DNA from: Torymus aiolomorphi
Lineage: Eukaryota; Arthropoda; Insecta; Hymenoptera; Torymidae
Assembly (NCBI GenBank): GCA_036365515.1
Contig: CM070874.1
Span: 41,849,083-41,913,082 of the forward strand
Length of the DNA: 64,000 nt
Reading direction: 5' to 3'
Shown: one piece after another, positions 1 through 13,814 of the stretch
How positions within the stretch are numbered: the first letter of the stretch is position 1
Layout: each line of letters begins with the position of its first letter
Notes under the pieces: generated by a model
Databases searched by the model: none
The model's input: the letters and a program-made list of their open reading frames with translations, nothing else
Told to the model about the DNA's origin: nothing
Program-made: the position numbers and the translations under genes

Positions 1-1
1 T

Positions 2-217
2 AAATTGTTTGTACCGTCCATGGTCGTGCAGAAACGAACCTTCCATGGATTAAAGAATGTTGCCGTCTGCGTCGAAGAACGATTTCGACGCATAGATCAC
101 ATCTCTAAATTAGTCAACAGATGCAAAGAGTTTATCCGTGAAGAAGTAGAAAATATCGTATTAAAGGAGTCTAATCTAGACAAAACCAGTTTAATCTTTA
201 AAGCAAGAACAATTTAA
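2..217 (+). CDS. unidentified partial ORF at the window edge
   Basis: An open frame runs in from the left edge and stops at 217, giving about 70 residues rich in K, R and E (charged, soluble, no membrane segment). There is no good ATG near the edge, so if real it is the 3' end of a gene that begins outside the window. I do not recognise the sequence. A dense (GA)n tract and non-coding sequence follow. It could be a chance ORF; nothing beyond the open frame supports it. Confidence 0.25.
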   Translation, partial: KLFVPSMVVQKRTFHGLKNVAVCVEERFRRIDHISKLVNRCKEFIREEVENIVLKESNLDKTSLIFKARTI

Positions 218-587
218 CTGCATGAGATGGCCGCTGCAAATAATGCTGACTCACTATCTACGATGTTTATGCATTAGATGAAGACTGCAGTCAATCCCCG
301 GTTGGTGTGCATGGACAGGCGGCGGTGATAATTGTCGCGACATAGAGGTAGAGCGTGCGGGCGATAGTATGAGCGGCCAATACCATTTGAGGTTAGGATG
401 CACAGCGATTACAGAAAATAGTCCCTGGCTCATTGATTTGCATCGCATTACATGCAATCTTGTGCTGGGAGTTTGAGAGCCAGTCGGGGCTATTTTCCTG
501 AAAAAATTCACTCGGAGGAGTGAAGAGATGGTAATTAGAGTGTTAAACAAGACGGAGCAGAAGACGAAGTCAACTACACTTACCACC

Positions 588-589
<2 letters not shown>

Positions 590-645
<56 letters not shown>
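590..645. repeat. (AG)n microsatellite
   Basis: Uninterrupted AG dinucleotide tract of about 55 bases. The Ser/Leu-repeat and Arg/Glu-repeat ORFs read through it on either strand are artefacts of the microsatellite. Confidence 0.95.
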
Positions 646-649
<4 letters not shown>

Positions 650-1265
650 ATTTTGTAACGGAATGCTCAAATTCCGTTATTGTTCAAATTACGTGCCACG
701 GGGCACAACGCCACAGCTACCGTACATCCAATTGCGCTCACGCAAACGGCGCTACGAAGGCGAGTCGCGCCGGCCGCCACCGATACCGCCGTCCCCACTG
801 TGCGCGATGGGTTCAAATACGGCTGCACGAGTCTGATCAGGCCAGTCTGCTAGGAGGAGGTAGCGAGGAACATTACCCGCCTCCAAACAGCGCACTCCCT
901 ACACTTCGGGTACAGACGGGCGTAGGCAACCACTGCGGCTACGGGTACACTCGAAATCTGTCACTCCCGGTGCAGCTGGACATTCGAGCTGTCTCACCCG
1001 GCATACCGTGCGAACCGTATCTTTTAACCCGCGGTTTAGATTGTAACATATGTGCATAATTATATAAACAAATTATTGTATTACATCGTAAATGCGTGCC
1101 ACCGGCAATCCTGTTGGTAGAACCTACAAACCAAAAACGGAGCAAGATGGGTTAATAACTACGCAGTGCAATAATTTAGTTTTAAGTAGTTTTTAGTTTC
1201 AATTATTACATTAATAAGTAAATAACGATTATTTCGACTGCGTATTAAGTTATATTTAGAGTAGA
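646..1265. other. GC-rich then AT-rich stretch, no gene seen
   Basis: 660-1020 is GC-rich and CpG-containing, with a short GTGCCACGGGGCAC palindrome near 692. It then falls to AT-rich sequence. No long ORF, TIR or tandem unit is visible. A related GGGGCACG motif recurs near 1793. Confidence 0.4.
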
Positions 1266-1478
1266 AAAAAGCCACTTGACGACTTAAACACAAATCAGCT
1301 TGATTTATCCATTGTTAATAATAATTCAACTTCCGTAAATAATGAAAATTACTTTAGAGAAGTAATACCTGAAGAATCAATTGTAGATACTCAAACTGCC
1401 TTTTTCAATGGTCAGGTAGTTCAAATGTGCTACATAGATGAAAATGATGCGAAATCTTTAAATTTAAACTTATTGTAA
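1266..1478 (+). CDS. possible terminal exon of an unknown gene or element
   Basis: A 70-codon frame without an internal start near its 5' end runs from just after a tag/AAAAAA acceptor-like junction (near 1264) to TAA at 1476-1478. The product is acidic and Asn/Ser-rich, with PLDDL near the start and VVQMCYIDEND towards the end. It has normal protein-like composition rather than the low-complexity look of the surrounding DNA. It resembles the acidic tail exon of an insect gene or transposon ORF, but I cannot name it. AT-rich 3' flank with AATAAA-like sequences follows. Confidence 0.3.
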   Translation, partial: KKPLDDLNTNQLDLSIVNNNSTSVNNENYFREVIPEESIVDTQTAFFNGQVVQMCYIDENDAKSLNLNLL

Positions 1479-2007
1479 TAATAATGATAATTTGTTAATC
1501 AAACAAAAGTATTATGTTGTGATAATATTTTATAAGAAGGAATTTATAATATAAAATCATTTATTAAAATGTAATACTTTATTTTAAAATAAAAATTGTT
1601 ATGTTCCTTAATAAAAATAAAATTTTAAATTTTCAATAGACTGATTAATTATTTGATTTTTGAAAGTTTTATTATGGCATAATTATTAAAGTATTAATTA
1701 CTGGAAAAAAGAATTGAAAAATACCTATAGTAAAATATTAAATTTGACCGTGCCATGCGTGCCCCGTCGGGTGCCACAATCCATCCGCCGGTGGGGCACG
1801 TAGAGCATTTTTTCAGAATTTCTTTTCTGTATTTTATCAATAATTAAAAGAAAATGAAAAAAAAAGTTAATAGTTTATTTTATTTTATTTTTTTCTGATA
1901 TAATTATTCCGTTTTTGTACATTTTGAAATAATACACGTTTTAGTTGTTATTTTTAATCAAAGTTAGGGTGTCACACGTGCCCCGCCCTCCCCTATACTC
2001 GACTCGA

Positions 2008-2009
<2 letters not shown>
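1479..2009. other. AT-rich non-coding, nothing recognised
   Basis: AT-rich sequence with poly-T and poly-A runs and one GC-rich patch near 1750-1800. No ORF or structured repeat found. Confidence 0.4.
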
Positions 2010-2067
<58 letters not shown>

Positions 2068-2068
2068 G
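2010..2068. repeat. (GA)n followed by G10 tract
   Basis: GA dinucleotide tract ending in a run of about ten G residues. Confidence 0.95.
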
Positions 2069-2519
2069 ATATAATAAAACGAACAACAACAATTGTAATT
2101 CTAAAATAACCTCGAATTATGGTATAGTTATGTATTTTTATAATTCAAATCAGCTGATGGCATGGCATCATATACTTTTATATATAAAGTATTATTTTTT
2201 TATGCTAGAAGATATATCATGAAAAATATAATTATGATGAAAGATCTAATTCATAATGAAAGATTCAAAGATATAAAAAAGACAACTAATAAGAATTTAC
2301 CTACGTGCATCAAATGGGCAAATAACCTCTTTAGATAAGTATTGAACAGCTAAATGTTAAATGGCTACAATCATTTTAAAAAAATTGATACTTTGTGTGA
2401 TTTTTTTTTATAGTTACAGATTATACAAGATTTTTTACAGTCATTGAAATTCGATTTTGAATTGACTTGGATGGTTGTACAACGTAGACAAATGCTGAAA
2501 GCCTTATTCATTCTATTTT

Positions 2520-2814
2520 GATTATGTAATATAGCCAATAATGTTGAGGAGTTCTAATTGTGTACTGTCTGAAAAATCTAATTTTGAATTAGCGAAAATG
2601 AACGAGTGCCATCATGACCCTGCTGGTTATTTTATTATTAATGGACAAGAAAAAGTTATTTTAATACAAGAACAGACGCTTAGGAATAGAATTATATTAA
2701 AGAAGATAGTAAGAATATATTACTACTCAAGAAAGAAAAACCAAACCAATATTAGCTTATGGAAGAGCAGGCAAATACTATTTACGACACAATATTTTTC
2801 AAAATGTATCTATA
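2520..2814 (+). pseudogene. RNA polymerase III subunit RPC2 (POLR3B-like) pseudogene fragment
   Basis: The plus strand encodes a stretch strongly resembling the second-largest RNA polymerase III subunit, around the conserved block MLRSSNCVL ... [24 protein letters not shown] ... NRII. This block contains the sequence used by all Pol II/III beta-like subunits; the MLRSSNCVL wording points to Pol III. Just upstream the frame has an in-frame stop (near 2533) where the protein normally reads IGRMPI. Downstream the match continues in another frame ([10 protein letters not shown] at about 2766-2795), so there is a frameshift. Homology ends at the Tigger element that starts at 2815. Only about 100 of some 1,130 residues are present, so this is a dead fragment, not the working gene. 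Confidence 0.75.
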
Positions 2815-3619
2815 AGGTAAAGTAGGTGATATCGGGACACCGGGAAAATTCGGTGGTATATCTGGACAGTAATGAAAATTATTGATTTTACACTGAGTAT
2901 CACAATAAATGGTAAAAAAAAAATTACTTTTTGTATATCATGGTGTCCATCATATAAGTAATTACATTTAGTTATGGAATTTAAATGTAAAACGAGATAA
3001 ATAAATAATTAAACATAAGCTTTAAATGTTTAACAAAACTTCATCTCCATTTACTCAAAATAAGTAAGTACTGGTCATCATTTTTATGTAATAAAAAAAA
3101 GAAAAATATAGTATTTAACTAAAAATTATGTTTTTAAATATTGATTAATACTTAAAAGTCAACATTAATAAACAAATTCATGTAAAAATCATATCATTTA
3201 CTATTAAAAATTCGTGTCCCAGTTTCCCTCAAAATTTTTAAAATAGTAGTGAATTCCGGACAGAGGTGCCGCTCATGTTCCGAGTTCCCTCCCGCTATAT
3301 TCAGCACGATAGTGAAAGCTGGACACGTGAACACGTTTTTTCGTTGATTACAGAAAACCACGTAAATAGTAAGAATATATATATATTTGCGCAATAATTT
3401 TCAAAATATTAGTACTATACATGTGTCTTGTGCATATGTACGCTATTTATTAAGTTCCAAATATAGTTATTTACACGTTAAAAAATCATAACCTCAACCT
3501 AACCTGCAAACTTAACCGCTTTACACTTATACGTAAGTAGGATTACTTTTACTTGTTATTTCTAGTTCGTTTTATATCATTTCTTTAAAATTAAATAAAA
3601 ATTGTAATTACAGGTTGTA

Positions 3620-6600
3620 ATGGCGAAAAAAAAGAAAGACAAGAAAAAAGTTGTTACTGTTACAACTACTACAAAGAGTAAAAGGCCTGTTAAAGCTAAA
3701 ACACCAAAAAATTGCAAGAAAAAAGATGTACCTGTTAAAAAGACTTTTAATAGAATAAAGAGGAAGTATAAAGAGAAAAAATATAGCTGTGACACTGTGG
3801 AAAAGGCTTTGAATGCAATTGGAGCATACCCTACGACAAGCCTCAAGAATTTTTGGAGTTCCAAAATCTACTTTGCACGCAAAGTTAAACAATCATGTGC
3901 CCCTTAACTGTGTAAAAGGAGCACCAACGTTTTTTACAAAGGAAGAAGTAAGTATGCTAGCTGAATGGATTTTATATTTAGCAGAAAGAGGATTCCCATT
4001 GACAAAAAGTGTGCTGTTAGATCGTATACAAAAGTGGTTAATTTCAGAAAAAAGAGAAAATCTATTTAAAGATAATAGACCAGGAAAATACTGGTACACT
4101 GCTTTTATGAGAAGACATCCGAATCTAAGTAACAGGATTGCGCAAAACCTTACAACATCAAGAGCTGCAGTTACAGAGGATGATTTGAGGACATGGTTCC
4201 ATAGTGTTCACAACTATTTAGAAAACAAAGATTTATTCAACTTGACTCCAGACCGGATATTCAATCTTGATGAGTCAGCTTCTATGTTAGTGCCTAAGGA
4301 CAATGCTGTAATTACACGTAAAGGAGCAAAATCAGTGTATCAATTTGTTGCTGGGAACGAGAAAGCTTGTTTGACTGTGCTTTTTACTGTAGCTGCCTCT
4401 GGAGTACTGCTTCCTCCAATGGTTTTATTTGATTTAAAAACCACACCAAAAAAAATGTACTGAATGAGATACCAGATGGGTGGAGTGTGGGAATGGATCT
4501 GAAGTTTGCATCGTTGGAATGCAACGAAATAATTTTTCACGATTGATTAAAGTTTTTAAACAATGGAAATTTTATCTAAACCTTTGTTTTAAAGTTATTT
4601 TATACTATGAAACACTAAATCTACATGCAAAATTAATATTATTAGTATAAATGTGAAGTAAAATGAATTATTTTTTTTATTTCGTTGCACTCCAACGTTG
4701 CAAACTTCAAACCCATGTGTGGGACACAGCGACAGAGGATGGATGACGTCAGAAACCTTTTACAATTATATTGTTAACGTCTTTTATAATTGGTTATTAG
4801 ACAAGAAATATGAATTCCCAGTCATTCTGTATGTCGATGGCCACTCGTCTCACCTTACTCTACCACTGATGAAATTTTGCAACCAAGTCAACATCGAGAT
4901 TATAGCACTCTACCCTAATGCGACACACATACTACAACCATTAAACGTAGCAGTGTTCCACCCGTTAAAAGAGGCCTACAAGAAAACTTTAAGAATTTGG
5001 AGAATAGAGAATGATGTTGTAGATTTTAAGAAATCAATGTTCGCAAAAGTTTTAAAACTTGCTTTAATTCTGTTCTAAACTTGATTCTGTTGATTTAAGT
5101 GATACAATCAAAAATGGGTTTAAAGCATGTGGCTTACACCCATTTAATGAAAATGCTGTTAATTATAACATATTGGACAAGAAAAAAATAGATAGTAAGG
5201 TTTCATCTTCTAGTTCAAGTAACAGGTCTCAAATGACAGCGAATACAGTTAGTAATCTCCAGATTTTGCAAGTATTCGAAACATATGTTGTTAGTCCTGA
5301 ACTTTTGGATAAATTTAGAAATAATGAGACAGAAGAATGGAGAGACGATGTCAGTCAGAGAGGGCTGTTTGAATCTTGGATTAAATTGAAAAAACAATGC
5401 GGTACATAAGTATTAATTTGAACTTAATTCATTCATTTATAAGTTTTATATACCTATGATTTATGTGATTTTTAAAGCTTTTCTATTAAGCTGATCTGTG
5501 TTGGTTCAAATAAGATGTATTCTTATGATTTAATGCTATTTATACTTGAAAAAATCATATTAATTCATAATTTTAATGTATAATTCTTAATTTATTGATT
5601 AATTTTTATTGTACTGATTATTTTTTATGAGAATTAATATGTTATGATCATATTACCTTTTTTTTTACAAAATAACATTAATGTATAATTTTAATTTATA
5701 TAATAGAAAATAATGAAGATCAAAGCAGAGCTAATGTTAGTGATAATGGAAATATCGAAGAAAATATAAGTATAGTTACAATTAGTCCTAATGATAGTAT
5801 AAGTAATTTAAGTACAGCAAATAGTGTTACGGAAAGTGATGAAATAGTGGAAGAAAATTCTTTAGCCAGCATAGAAGCCCATATCATGCCAAGTGACGTT
5901 CAAATTTTGAATCTTGAGAGTTTTGAGGAAAGTAACCAGTTTGAAGCTATGGAAGTGGTACTTGAAATAGATTTAAATCCGTCTAGTAGTGATAATGATC
6001 ATTATCATGAATTGGGACAACGATTAACAGCATCATCTATATCTTTCACTCTGGAGGCATCGAATAGTTCCAACATAAATGTAAATACTCCAATTAGCGA
6101 AGATCATGCTTTGAACCCAAACATACTTTCTACTGTAATTTCTATGGAAGGTAAAATATTGTTTTATTATAAATTATATTGTGCTTAATTATAAATATTA
6201 TGTAATATTATGTAGTGATAAATAATTTTTTTTTAGAACAAAGTACCCATTTTAATGAAAATACTGCATCTTCTTTCGAAACTAACACAACTTTATACAA
6301 TGAACTTGAAGATTCTCCGGCTGATATTGAGGCTACAAACACTGTTAATACAGAACAAACTGACACTAATGTAATTATGGATGAAATGATAAATCCTGTA
6401 AATGAAATGAGAACTTCTGACGAGTTTAATAATTTAATAGGTATGTAAACTAAATAAAACAATCACATATTATTTCTAACTAAATTATTTTCTATATTAT
6501 TGTAAAAATTAATTCATAATTTATCATATAATAGATGACGCTCTTGATTTATCAGTAGCTTCTAATGGTACTAGCGCAGAATCCAAGCAAACTGTGAAAG

Positions 6601-7064
6601 ATTTTGAGACATTTAAGAATGTTTTCCCTGTACCAACTTTCAATAAAAAAAGCAAAACAAAATCAAAATCTAAAGGATCCCCTCCAGCTGTGGTTTCTAC
6701 TAGAGATGACATGCTTAAAGTACTTGAGAAAAAAGAAACTGAAAAAAAATTAAAGGACCAACAAATTTGGCAAAATAAGAAAGAAAAAGAAAGGATTAGA
6801 AAACTGAAAGAAAAAGAGAACAGCGTTAATAAAGATTTTCAAGAGCGCAAGAAAAAATTGATTCAGGAGAAGAAGGAAATAAATTTTGAAATTAAAAATT
6901 TAAAGAAAATTTTGAAATCTAAATCCGAAAAAGAAAATAAAACTGAACTACTAACTAAGCAAAAAAATCTGTGTGCACGATTTGAACAGCTTGACAGACT
7001 ATTAGTAAGTCACGAAATGGATGTTTTGCAACAAAAAATTAAAATAAAACAAGAAAAGCTGTAA
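3620..7064 (+). pseudogene. Tigger/pogo transposase (jerky/clz9-like), spliced, inactivated
   Basis: Would cut and paste the surrounding element. Visible parts: a 5' UTR intron (3533-3613, GTAAGT...ACAG) before the ATG at 3620; a lysine-rich N-terminus; an HTH with ASRIFGVPKSTLHAKL; a CENP-B-type HTH with YTAFMRRHPNLS; and a DDE/D core with FNLDES and LYVDGHSSHLT. The third acidic position is lost: the usual LQPLD reads LQPLN (near 4940-4955). The frame shifts near 3830, 4455 and 5080, and a MITE splits the core at 4501-4708. The C-terminal part has three introns with clean GT-AG ends and phase-consistent joins (5402-5705, about 6151-6236, about 6440-6534). It encodes an acidic Ser/Asn-rich region and a final Lys/Glu coiled coil. 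Introns inside a transposase suggest long residence or domestication before decay. The family assignment is secure; activity is excluded. Confidence 0.85.
4501..4708. mobile_element. MITE inserted in the Tigger transposase
   Basis: 208-bp element with 30-bp terminal inverted repeats (left 4501-4530, right 4679-4708; 28 of 30 match), starting GAAGTTTGCA and containing CGTTGGA. The interior is AT-rich and non-coding. It interrupts the open transposase frame between ...WSVGMD and the VGHSDRGW segment, so it came after the Tigger. No clear target duplication was found, so the superfamily is unassigned. Confidence 0.8.
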
Positions 7065-7570
7065 TAAAGTTATCAGTATGTTTGAAAAATATTTTCTATT
7101 TTAAGATCTAGATTACAGATATATTATAGTTGATTATTTACTAATACAGATCAGTATTATAATATTAATATAATATATAAATTTCTTTTTCAATTATAAT
7201 AGTGTATTTTTATTTATTAATTTATAATACTATTCACGTAATCAACATTATATCAATAAAATAACTATTTTGTATAGCATGTACAAGTTATTTGTTTCAT
7301 AGTCCACCTTTCGATACCATCACCGTCCAGATATACCTGCCACCTTAAAAAGATAGTCCCGCTTTTGCTCCCTGGAGCCCCCACTTTAGACTGTTGTATT
7401 TTCTTATTTGTCAAAGATATCGATTTGTTTTTTACACGAAAATCAAGAAAATACAGCCATCTAAAGTTTAATACAATTACTTTGCAGGAATTCGCAACAA
7501 TTATTGGAAAAAATCAAGATTATATTCAATAGACTCTAAAATTTGTCCCGATATCACCTACTTTACCTTA

Positions 7571-8490
7571 TATCCTGAACATGAAAATTTCTCATGAGAT
7601 ATAATTTTAGAAGAATATTAAAAATTTATCTTCATATTTGACAGGACGAATAGAGGATTTGGATGTCAATGAAGAAAATGACAGTTTCATTGCTTTCAAT
7701 GAATAACACATAAAACAAACAACAACTAAGATGTTTATTTAGACAGTGTTGGACTCAAGGTACGAAAAAAGTATTATGTTTTGAAATAAGTTTTTCAAAA
7801 TAAGAAAAGAAAATTGTGATTTTCATAGTTCGTCTATCTAGTTGAAAATTATATTGATAATAAAAATGTTGTGATTATTAAAAAATTAGATCTAATCAGT
7901 GTTTTGTGTAATAAATAAAATAAAATACCGGTATGATGTGTTGCAAGAAGTGCATATATAATCAAATATTATTGATAACAAATAACATGGTGATTAAAAA
8001 ATGACATATAATCAGTTTTTTGTGTAATATAAAAAAAAATAAAATACTGGTAAAATGTGTTGCATGAAGTGTAATATCAAATTTTAAAACTTCTACTTAA
8101 AATCAGTTTGAAATGTTTTGAGAATAGAACAAGTGTGTATTAATAAATAATTATGTGTTATGAGGTTCATAAACTTCATAATAAGCTTTTGCAAAGAAGA
8201 AAATATTGCTGAGTGACACGTGAGGTTATAAATATACAATATAATTTTCAGTGTTTTGTCTAATAATAAATAAAATATAGTACTGGTATGACGTATTACA
8301 TGAAGTGTTTATAATTAAATTTTAAAACTTCTATTACAAATCAGTTTCAAATGTTTTGAAAATAGCTCAATTGTGTATTAATAATTAATTACATGTATGA
8401 GGTTCCTAAACTTGATAATAAGCTTTTGCATAGAAGAAAATATTGCTGAGTGACACGTGAGGATATAAATATACAATATAATTTATGATA
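7571..8490. repeat. degenerate tandem repeat of about 240 bp
   Basis: At least two good copies (about 8015-8250 and 8251-8485) and a poorer one (about 7895-8014) share AAAATACTGGTA, AATAAGCTTTTGCA and GAAAATATTGCTGAGTGACACG. AT-rich, no coding potential. A short protein-like frame with an acceptor-like 5' edge (7645-7705, GRIEDLDVNEEND...) precedes the array; it is too short to interpret. Confidence 0.65.
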
Positions 8491-8975
8491 CCTATTTGAA
8501 ATATTGGTCTGAGATTTGGTTTAAAAAGCATCTGTCATCTGTAAAAAACTTAGTCGATATCAGTGCTCTGCTGTTGTACATATTTATTCAAGTGCCAATG
8601 AAAAGATTATGTCTAATGAACATGGAAGTACTGAAAAGAGCAAAAATGATGTGTTATTGCAAAAATTTCAAGGAATGAAAGTGCTCAGTTAATCTATTTT
8701 ATGAGTTTCTCATGGTAGGAGAGTCAAAATGTTTTAGTACATATTGTTCTATACAAGATTCAGATAATAATAATGTTTAATTCATTAACTGGTTGTGTTT
8801 TTAATTTTACAAGATTATGTATATGATGAAACAAAAATATTATGAAAAAGAAATATGTGGATACCAAAATAATGAAACGAATTCCAGCTTTAGAATGTGC
8901 AATAGAAGGCTAGAGGTAAATTTTAGTACAAATTTAATAATGTAATAATAATTTGTCAAAAAAACAAGAGTAAAT
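8491..8975. other. AT-rich, no supported gene
   Basis: Contains a 60-codon frame (8496-8678) with Met, Leu and Lys bias that I could not assign. Otherwise AT-rich with no recognisable structure. Confidence 0.3.
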
Positions 8976-10641
<1,666 letters not shown>

Positions 10642-11484
10642 CTTGCGATAGCTACAACGAAAAAATATATTATTGTTATCTATATTAACAACTTTAAATT
10701 CTCTGTTGACATACTAATAAAGTTTAATAATGTTTTTACCAAACAATCTTGCTCTCAACAACTGTCCAACTCTCTACAAAGAACTTGACTGAAAGCTTAA
10801 ATGGTTTTTTGAAACAATTATAATAAACACTTTTAAAAGCTATTGTAACGGCAGGCGCGTCTGTGTGTGCATATGTGCGCGAACACGGAGCTCGGATCGA
10901 GCCGATTTCCGACGCACGGTATACACACAGGTAGTTGACCGAAAACATAAACATACCGCAGCCTTGGAGAAGGCAAGGCCGACAATTGCGGCATGAGGAT
11001 TCGCAAATAGAGTCGGGCTCGTCCTCGTATTACTCTGGGGGCTTGCGTGTGTGTGTGTAGTTGCTCGCACGTGTAGCTGTGCGAAAAGTACCGAGCGCAA
11101 CTAGGACACAGAATGAGCCCCGAAATGAAAACTCGCGACAACCTTGCGCGAGAGGGAAGGAGAGCGAGAGACAGAGCCCGGCAGTATCGCTTCTGCCGTA
11201 GCTGAGGCAGCTGCTCGTCCCCCGTGCGCGACGACTTGGAGAGAGAGAGAGAGAGAGTCGAAGTGAAGTGCACGAGGACCGCGGAGTAAGTGCAGTGTAG
11301 TGCAGGAGAGTGAGAGAGTGAGACGCAGCACGGCTCTGAGAACCTCGTTCGCCTGTGGTTGAGGGAGAGGGAGAGAGAGCCACACTCGACCGAGGCAGCG
11401 AAAGAGCGAGAGAGAGAGAGCAGCGCGGCCGAGCTCACTCACGGGAGCGAGTGAGAGAGCATCGCGTCCGATACTCGCAGGAGC

Positions 11485-11489
<5 letters not shown>

Positions 11490-11577
<88 letters not shown>
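11490..11577. repeat. (GA)n microsatellite inside the solo LTR
   Basis: About 88 bases of pure GA. Confidence 0.95.
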
Positions 11578-11581
<4 letters not shown>

Positions 11582-12050
11582 GGCCCGTAGCAGCGACGAA
11601 GGAGAGAGAGAGAGAGACACAGCGGCGCGCTGCAGCAGGCACCACCGAGCGCATTCAACCGCGCCTTCTCGCTGCAACTGAGGTAAGTCCTGGCCAGGCG
11701 GACACGCGCTCTCTCCGCGGACGACGTACGTCCGGAGAGCGGAACACGGTCGAGCGAGCGAGGCCGCCGACGCGCGCGTGAGCGCCGATCGTGCGCGGCG
11801 ATCGGCCGACGTCGGCGCGAGCCGCTTTTGCGCGTACGCGTGTGCGGCAGAGCACACACGTACTTCGCGTGCGCGGGCGCACCACCCAAATCGGCGCGTA
11901 CCTAGAGTACGCGCCGCGCGTGTAAATAGTGAACAGCCTCCAGGGGCAATAAAGATAATTCTTTGCTTTTACTTGTTCGCGTATTATTTCACGCATCCTA
12001 CTTTCAATTCCCTATTCGGTGGCACGGTGAAGAATACCGCCGGCCTCCGC

Positions 12051-12073
12051 GGTCGCGAGTACGTAGTACTCGC
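12051..12073. other. perfect short hairpin CGCGAGTAC-GTA-GTACTCGCG
   Basis: Nine-base stem with a three-base loop, near the 3' end of the solo LTR. The same stem-plus-three-base-loop design occurs in the hairpins at 31552, 34161 and 23463. Confidence 0.6.
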
Positions 12074-12326
12074 GTGATAACTGAGCAGCTGGGGCAGCAC
12101 GCTCGAGAAAGAGCGCGACGACGAAGTCGCGCGTTGTAACGAAGCGAAAAGGCGCGGCTGCTGCTGAAAGCAGCCGGCGGCGAGCTACAGCACGGAGCTG
12201 ACGGGCGGCTAATCGTCGAGGGTTGGCACGAGTAAGCGCTCGCGCCTGTCAATTGCTGCGCCGTTCATCGGCAAGGCCGCGTTGAGATATAGCGTACCGA
12301 GGACAGCTTTTAGCCCGTTACACTAT

Positions 12327-13814
12327 TTTTTAAAGTATTTTCTATAATTCCTATAAAAACATTTTCTATTTCTCACAAAACTGATTTTTGCTATTAGAAG
12401 TAATTATTCTCATTTTTAAATTATCTCTTTATCTCTTTACAATATTTGTTTGTATGTATTTGCTATGAAAATGTTTTCTTTTTCTTACAAAAATCATTTT
12501 TCTTATCTGTAGTATTACTCATTAAATTAAAGTCGTACTTTCAATAACAGAATCATTTCTGTAAATTATTCATTATTATATTTTCTCTACAAAATATCTT
12601 CAAAAATAGTCCATCACTACATCTTTTAAAAAATCCATTAATAAATTATTTTACAAAACTTCTACAATCCTTTACAAACTTTTGCAAGTAACAAGAAATT
12701 CTTTTCCAAAACCTTTACAATCACTTTGAAAAAACTTTTACAAACGATAAGAAATTTTTTGGAAACCATAAAGAATTATTTTCCGAAACCTATACAATAT
12801 CCTAAAAAATTATTTACGTTTTATTATATGAAAAGGAATTCTTCGAATAAATAATAAATTTTTGCGTTCTAAAGTCGAAATAAATTTCTTTCACGCGGAT
12901 ACTGAAAGTCCAACCCAAAAAGTTGTGAAATCAATTAAAGTGTAGTTTTATACATAACAAACATTATTTATATTGTACTTTTATTCTTAAAAAGTTGTGA
13001 AATCTTTCTAAAAAATTTTTTTACAAAAATAAAAACTTATAGGCAAGATTAAGTTTGGTTACTATACCATATAGTTTTATACTTAACAAACATTATTTAT
13101 AATGTACTTTTACTTTTAATTAAAAAGTTGTGAATCTCGCAAAAAAATTTTTTACAAAAGTAAAAACTTATAGGCAAGAATAAGTTTGGTTACTATTTCA
13201 TATATATACTTAATTCGTTACTAACAATCACGTTAAGTTTTGCAAACTAGGTACATAAAAATCTTTCCATAAATTTTTTAAGAAAACCAATAATTTATTT
13301 AACAACACTTATTTTGAAATATCAACAGAATCTATGGAAAATGTTTCCTTTAAAAAGAAAGCATTAACATCTCTTTCTTGAAAATATATTTGATTTATCA
13401 TTTATCTAAAACTAATTTAAAGTAGAAATCGGAAAACTTTCTACGAAAGTGTAAAATAAGGCAAGTACGTATAAGTTTTTCCTGGAATCTATAAGAATTA
13501 AAAGAATCATCATTTTCATATGACTTCTACAACTTCCCTCCCTTCCTTCCGCCCTCTCACTCACTGTCTTCTCTCCCTCTCCCTCTCCCTCAACATGTGT
13601 CAAACTCTGTACCAAGAACTTTATGAGAGCCTACATATTTTTTTAAAACAATCAGTAAAACAAATAGTATAGTTAACCTATAAAAATACACGTTTTATAT
13701 TATTTCAAAAAATTTTACTATTGTAATCATTTTATCGAGCTCCTAAAAAAACATTCAAATTTAAAACTTTTGTGAATAACTATACTAACATTTAATAATG
13801 TTATTAATAATATA
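12327..13814. repeat. AT-rich degenerate repeat field
   Basis: Non-coding. Carries diverged copies of two units: TTTCTACGAAAGTRTAAAAT-AAGGCAAG and ACTCTGTACCAAGAACTTTA...GAAAGCTTAAAT. They recur at about 10755-10800, 13435-13460, 13600-13640, 14010-14040, 14350-14385 and 14405-14540, and again inverted in the right arm of the palindrome. Runs of TTTTACAAAA-type sequence are common. Confidence 0.55.

Larger units (their letters stand above)
2815..7568 (+). mobile_element. pogo/Tigger-type DNA transposon, full length but decayed
   Basis: Perfect 25-bp terminal inverted repeats begin AGGTAAAGTAGGTGATAT (left 2815-2839, right 7544-7568) and are flanked by TA on both sides (2813-2814, 7569-7570), the target duplication of the Tc1/mariner-pogo superfamily. 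A subterminal motif GTATATCTGGAC is also inverted (about 2855 and about 7324-7336). The element carries one spliced transposase gene on the plus strand and has itself received a 208-bp MITE. It lies directly against the POLR3B-like fragment. Confidence 0.85.
10840..12326. mobile_element. 1.48-kb GC-rich solo LTR with CTAT target duplication
   Basis: The segment begins TGTAACGG at 10844 and ends CCGTTACA at 12322, the TG...CA inverted ends typical of long terminal repeats. CTAT directly precedes (10840-10843) and follows (12323-12326) it, a 4-bp target duplication. This explains the abrupt change from AT-rich DNA to a CpG-rich island with GA tracts. Inside are a GTAAGT donor-like site (11683) and AATAAAG (11947) followed by a T-rich stretch, consistent with a promoter/leader and a poly(A) signal on the plus strand. 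No internal retroelement region is left. The many R/S/L-biased ORFs here are compositional. Confidence 0.75.

Noticed and set aside
254..836. Ser/Leu-repeat and Arg/Glu-repeat ORFs on both strands
   Set aside because: They are read-through of the GA microsatellite and have no independent support.
10833..12252. Several overlapping Arg/Ser/Leu-rich ORFs up to 262 codons
   Set aside because: They arise from GC-rich composition and GA tracts in what is better explained as a solo LTR; open in many frames at once.
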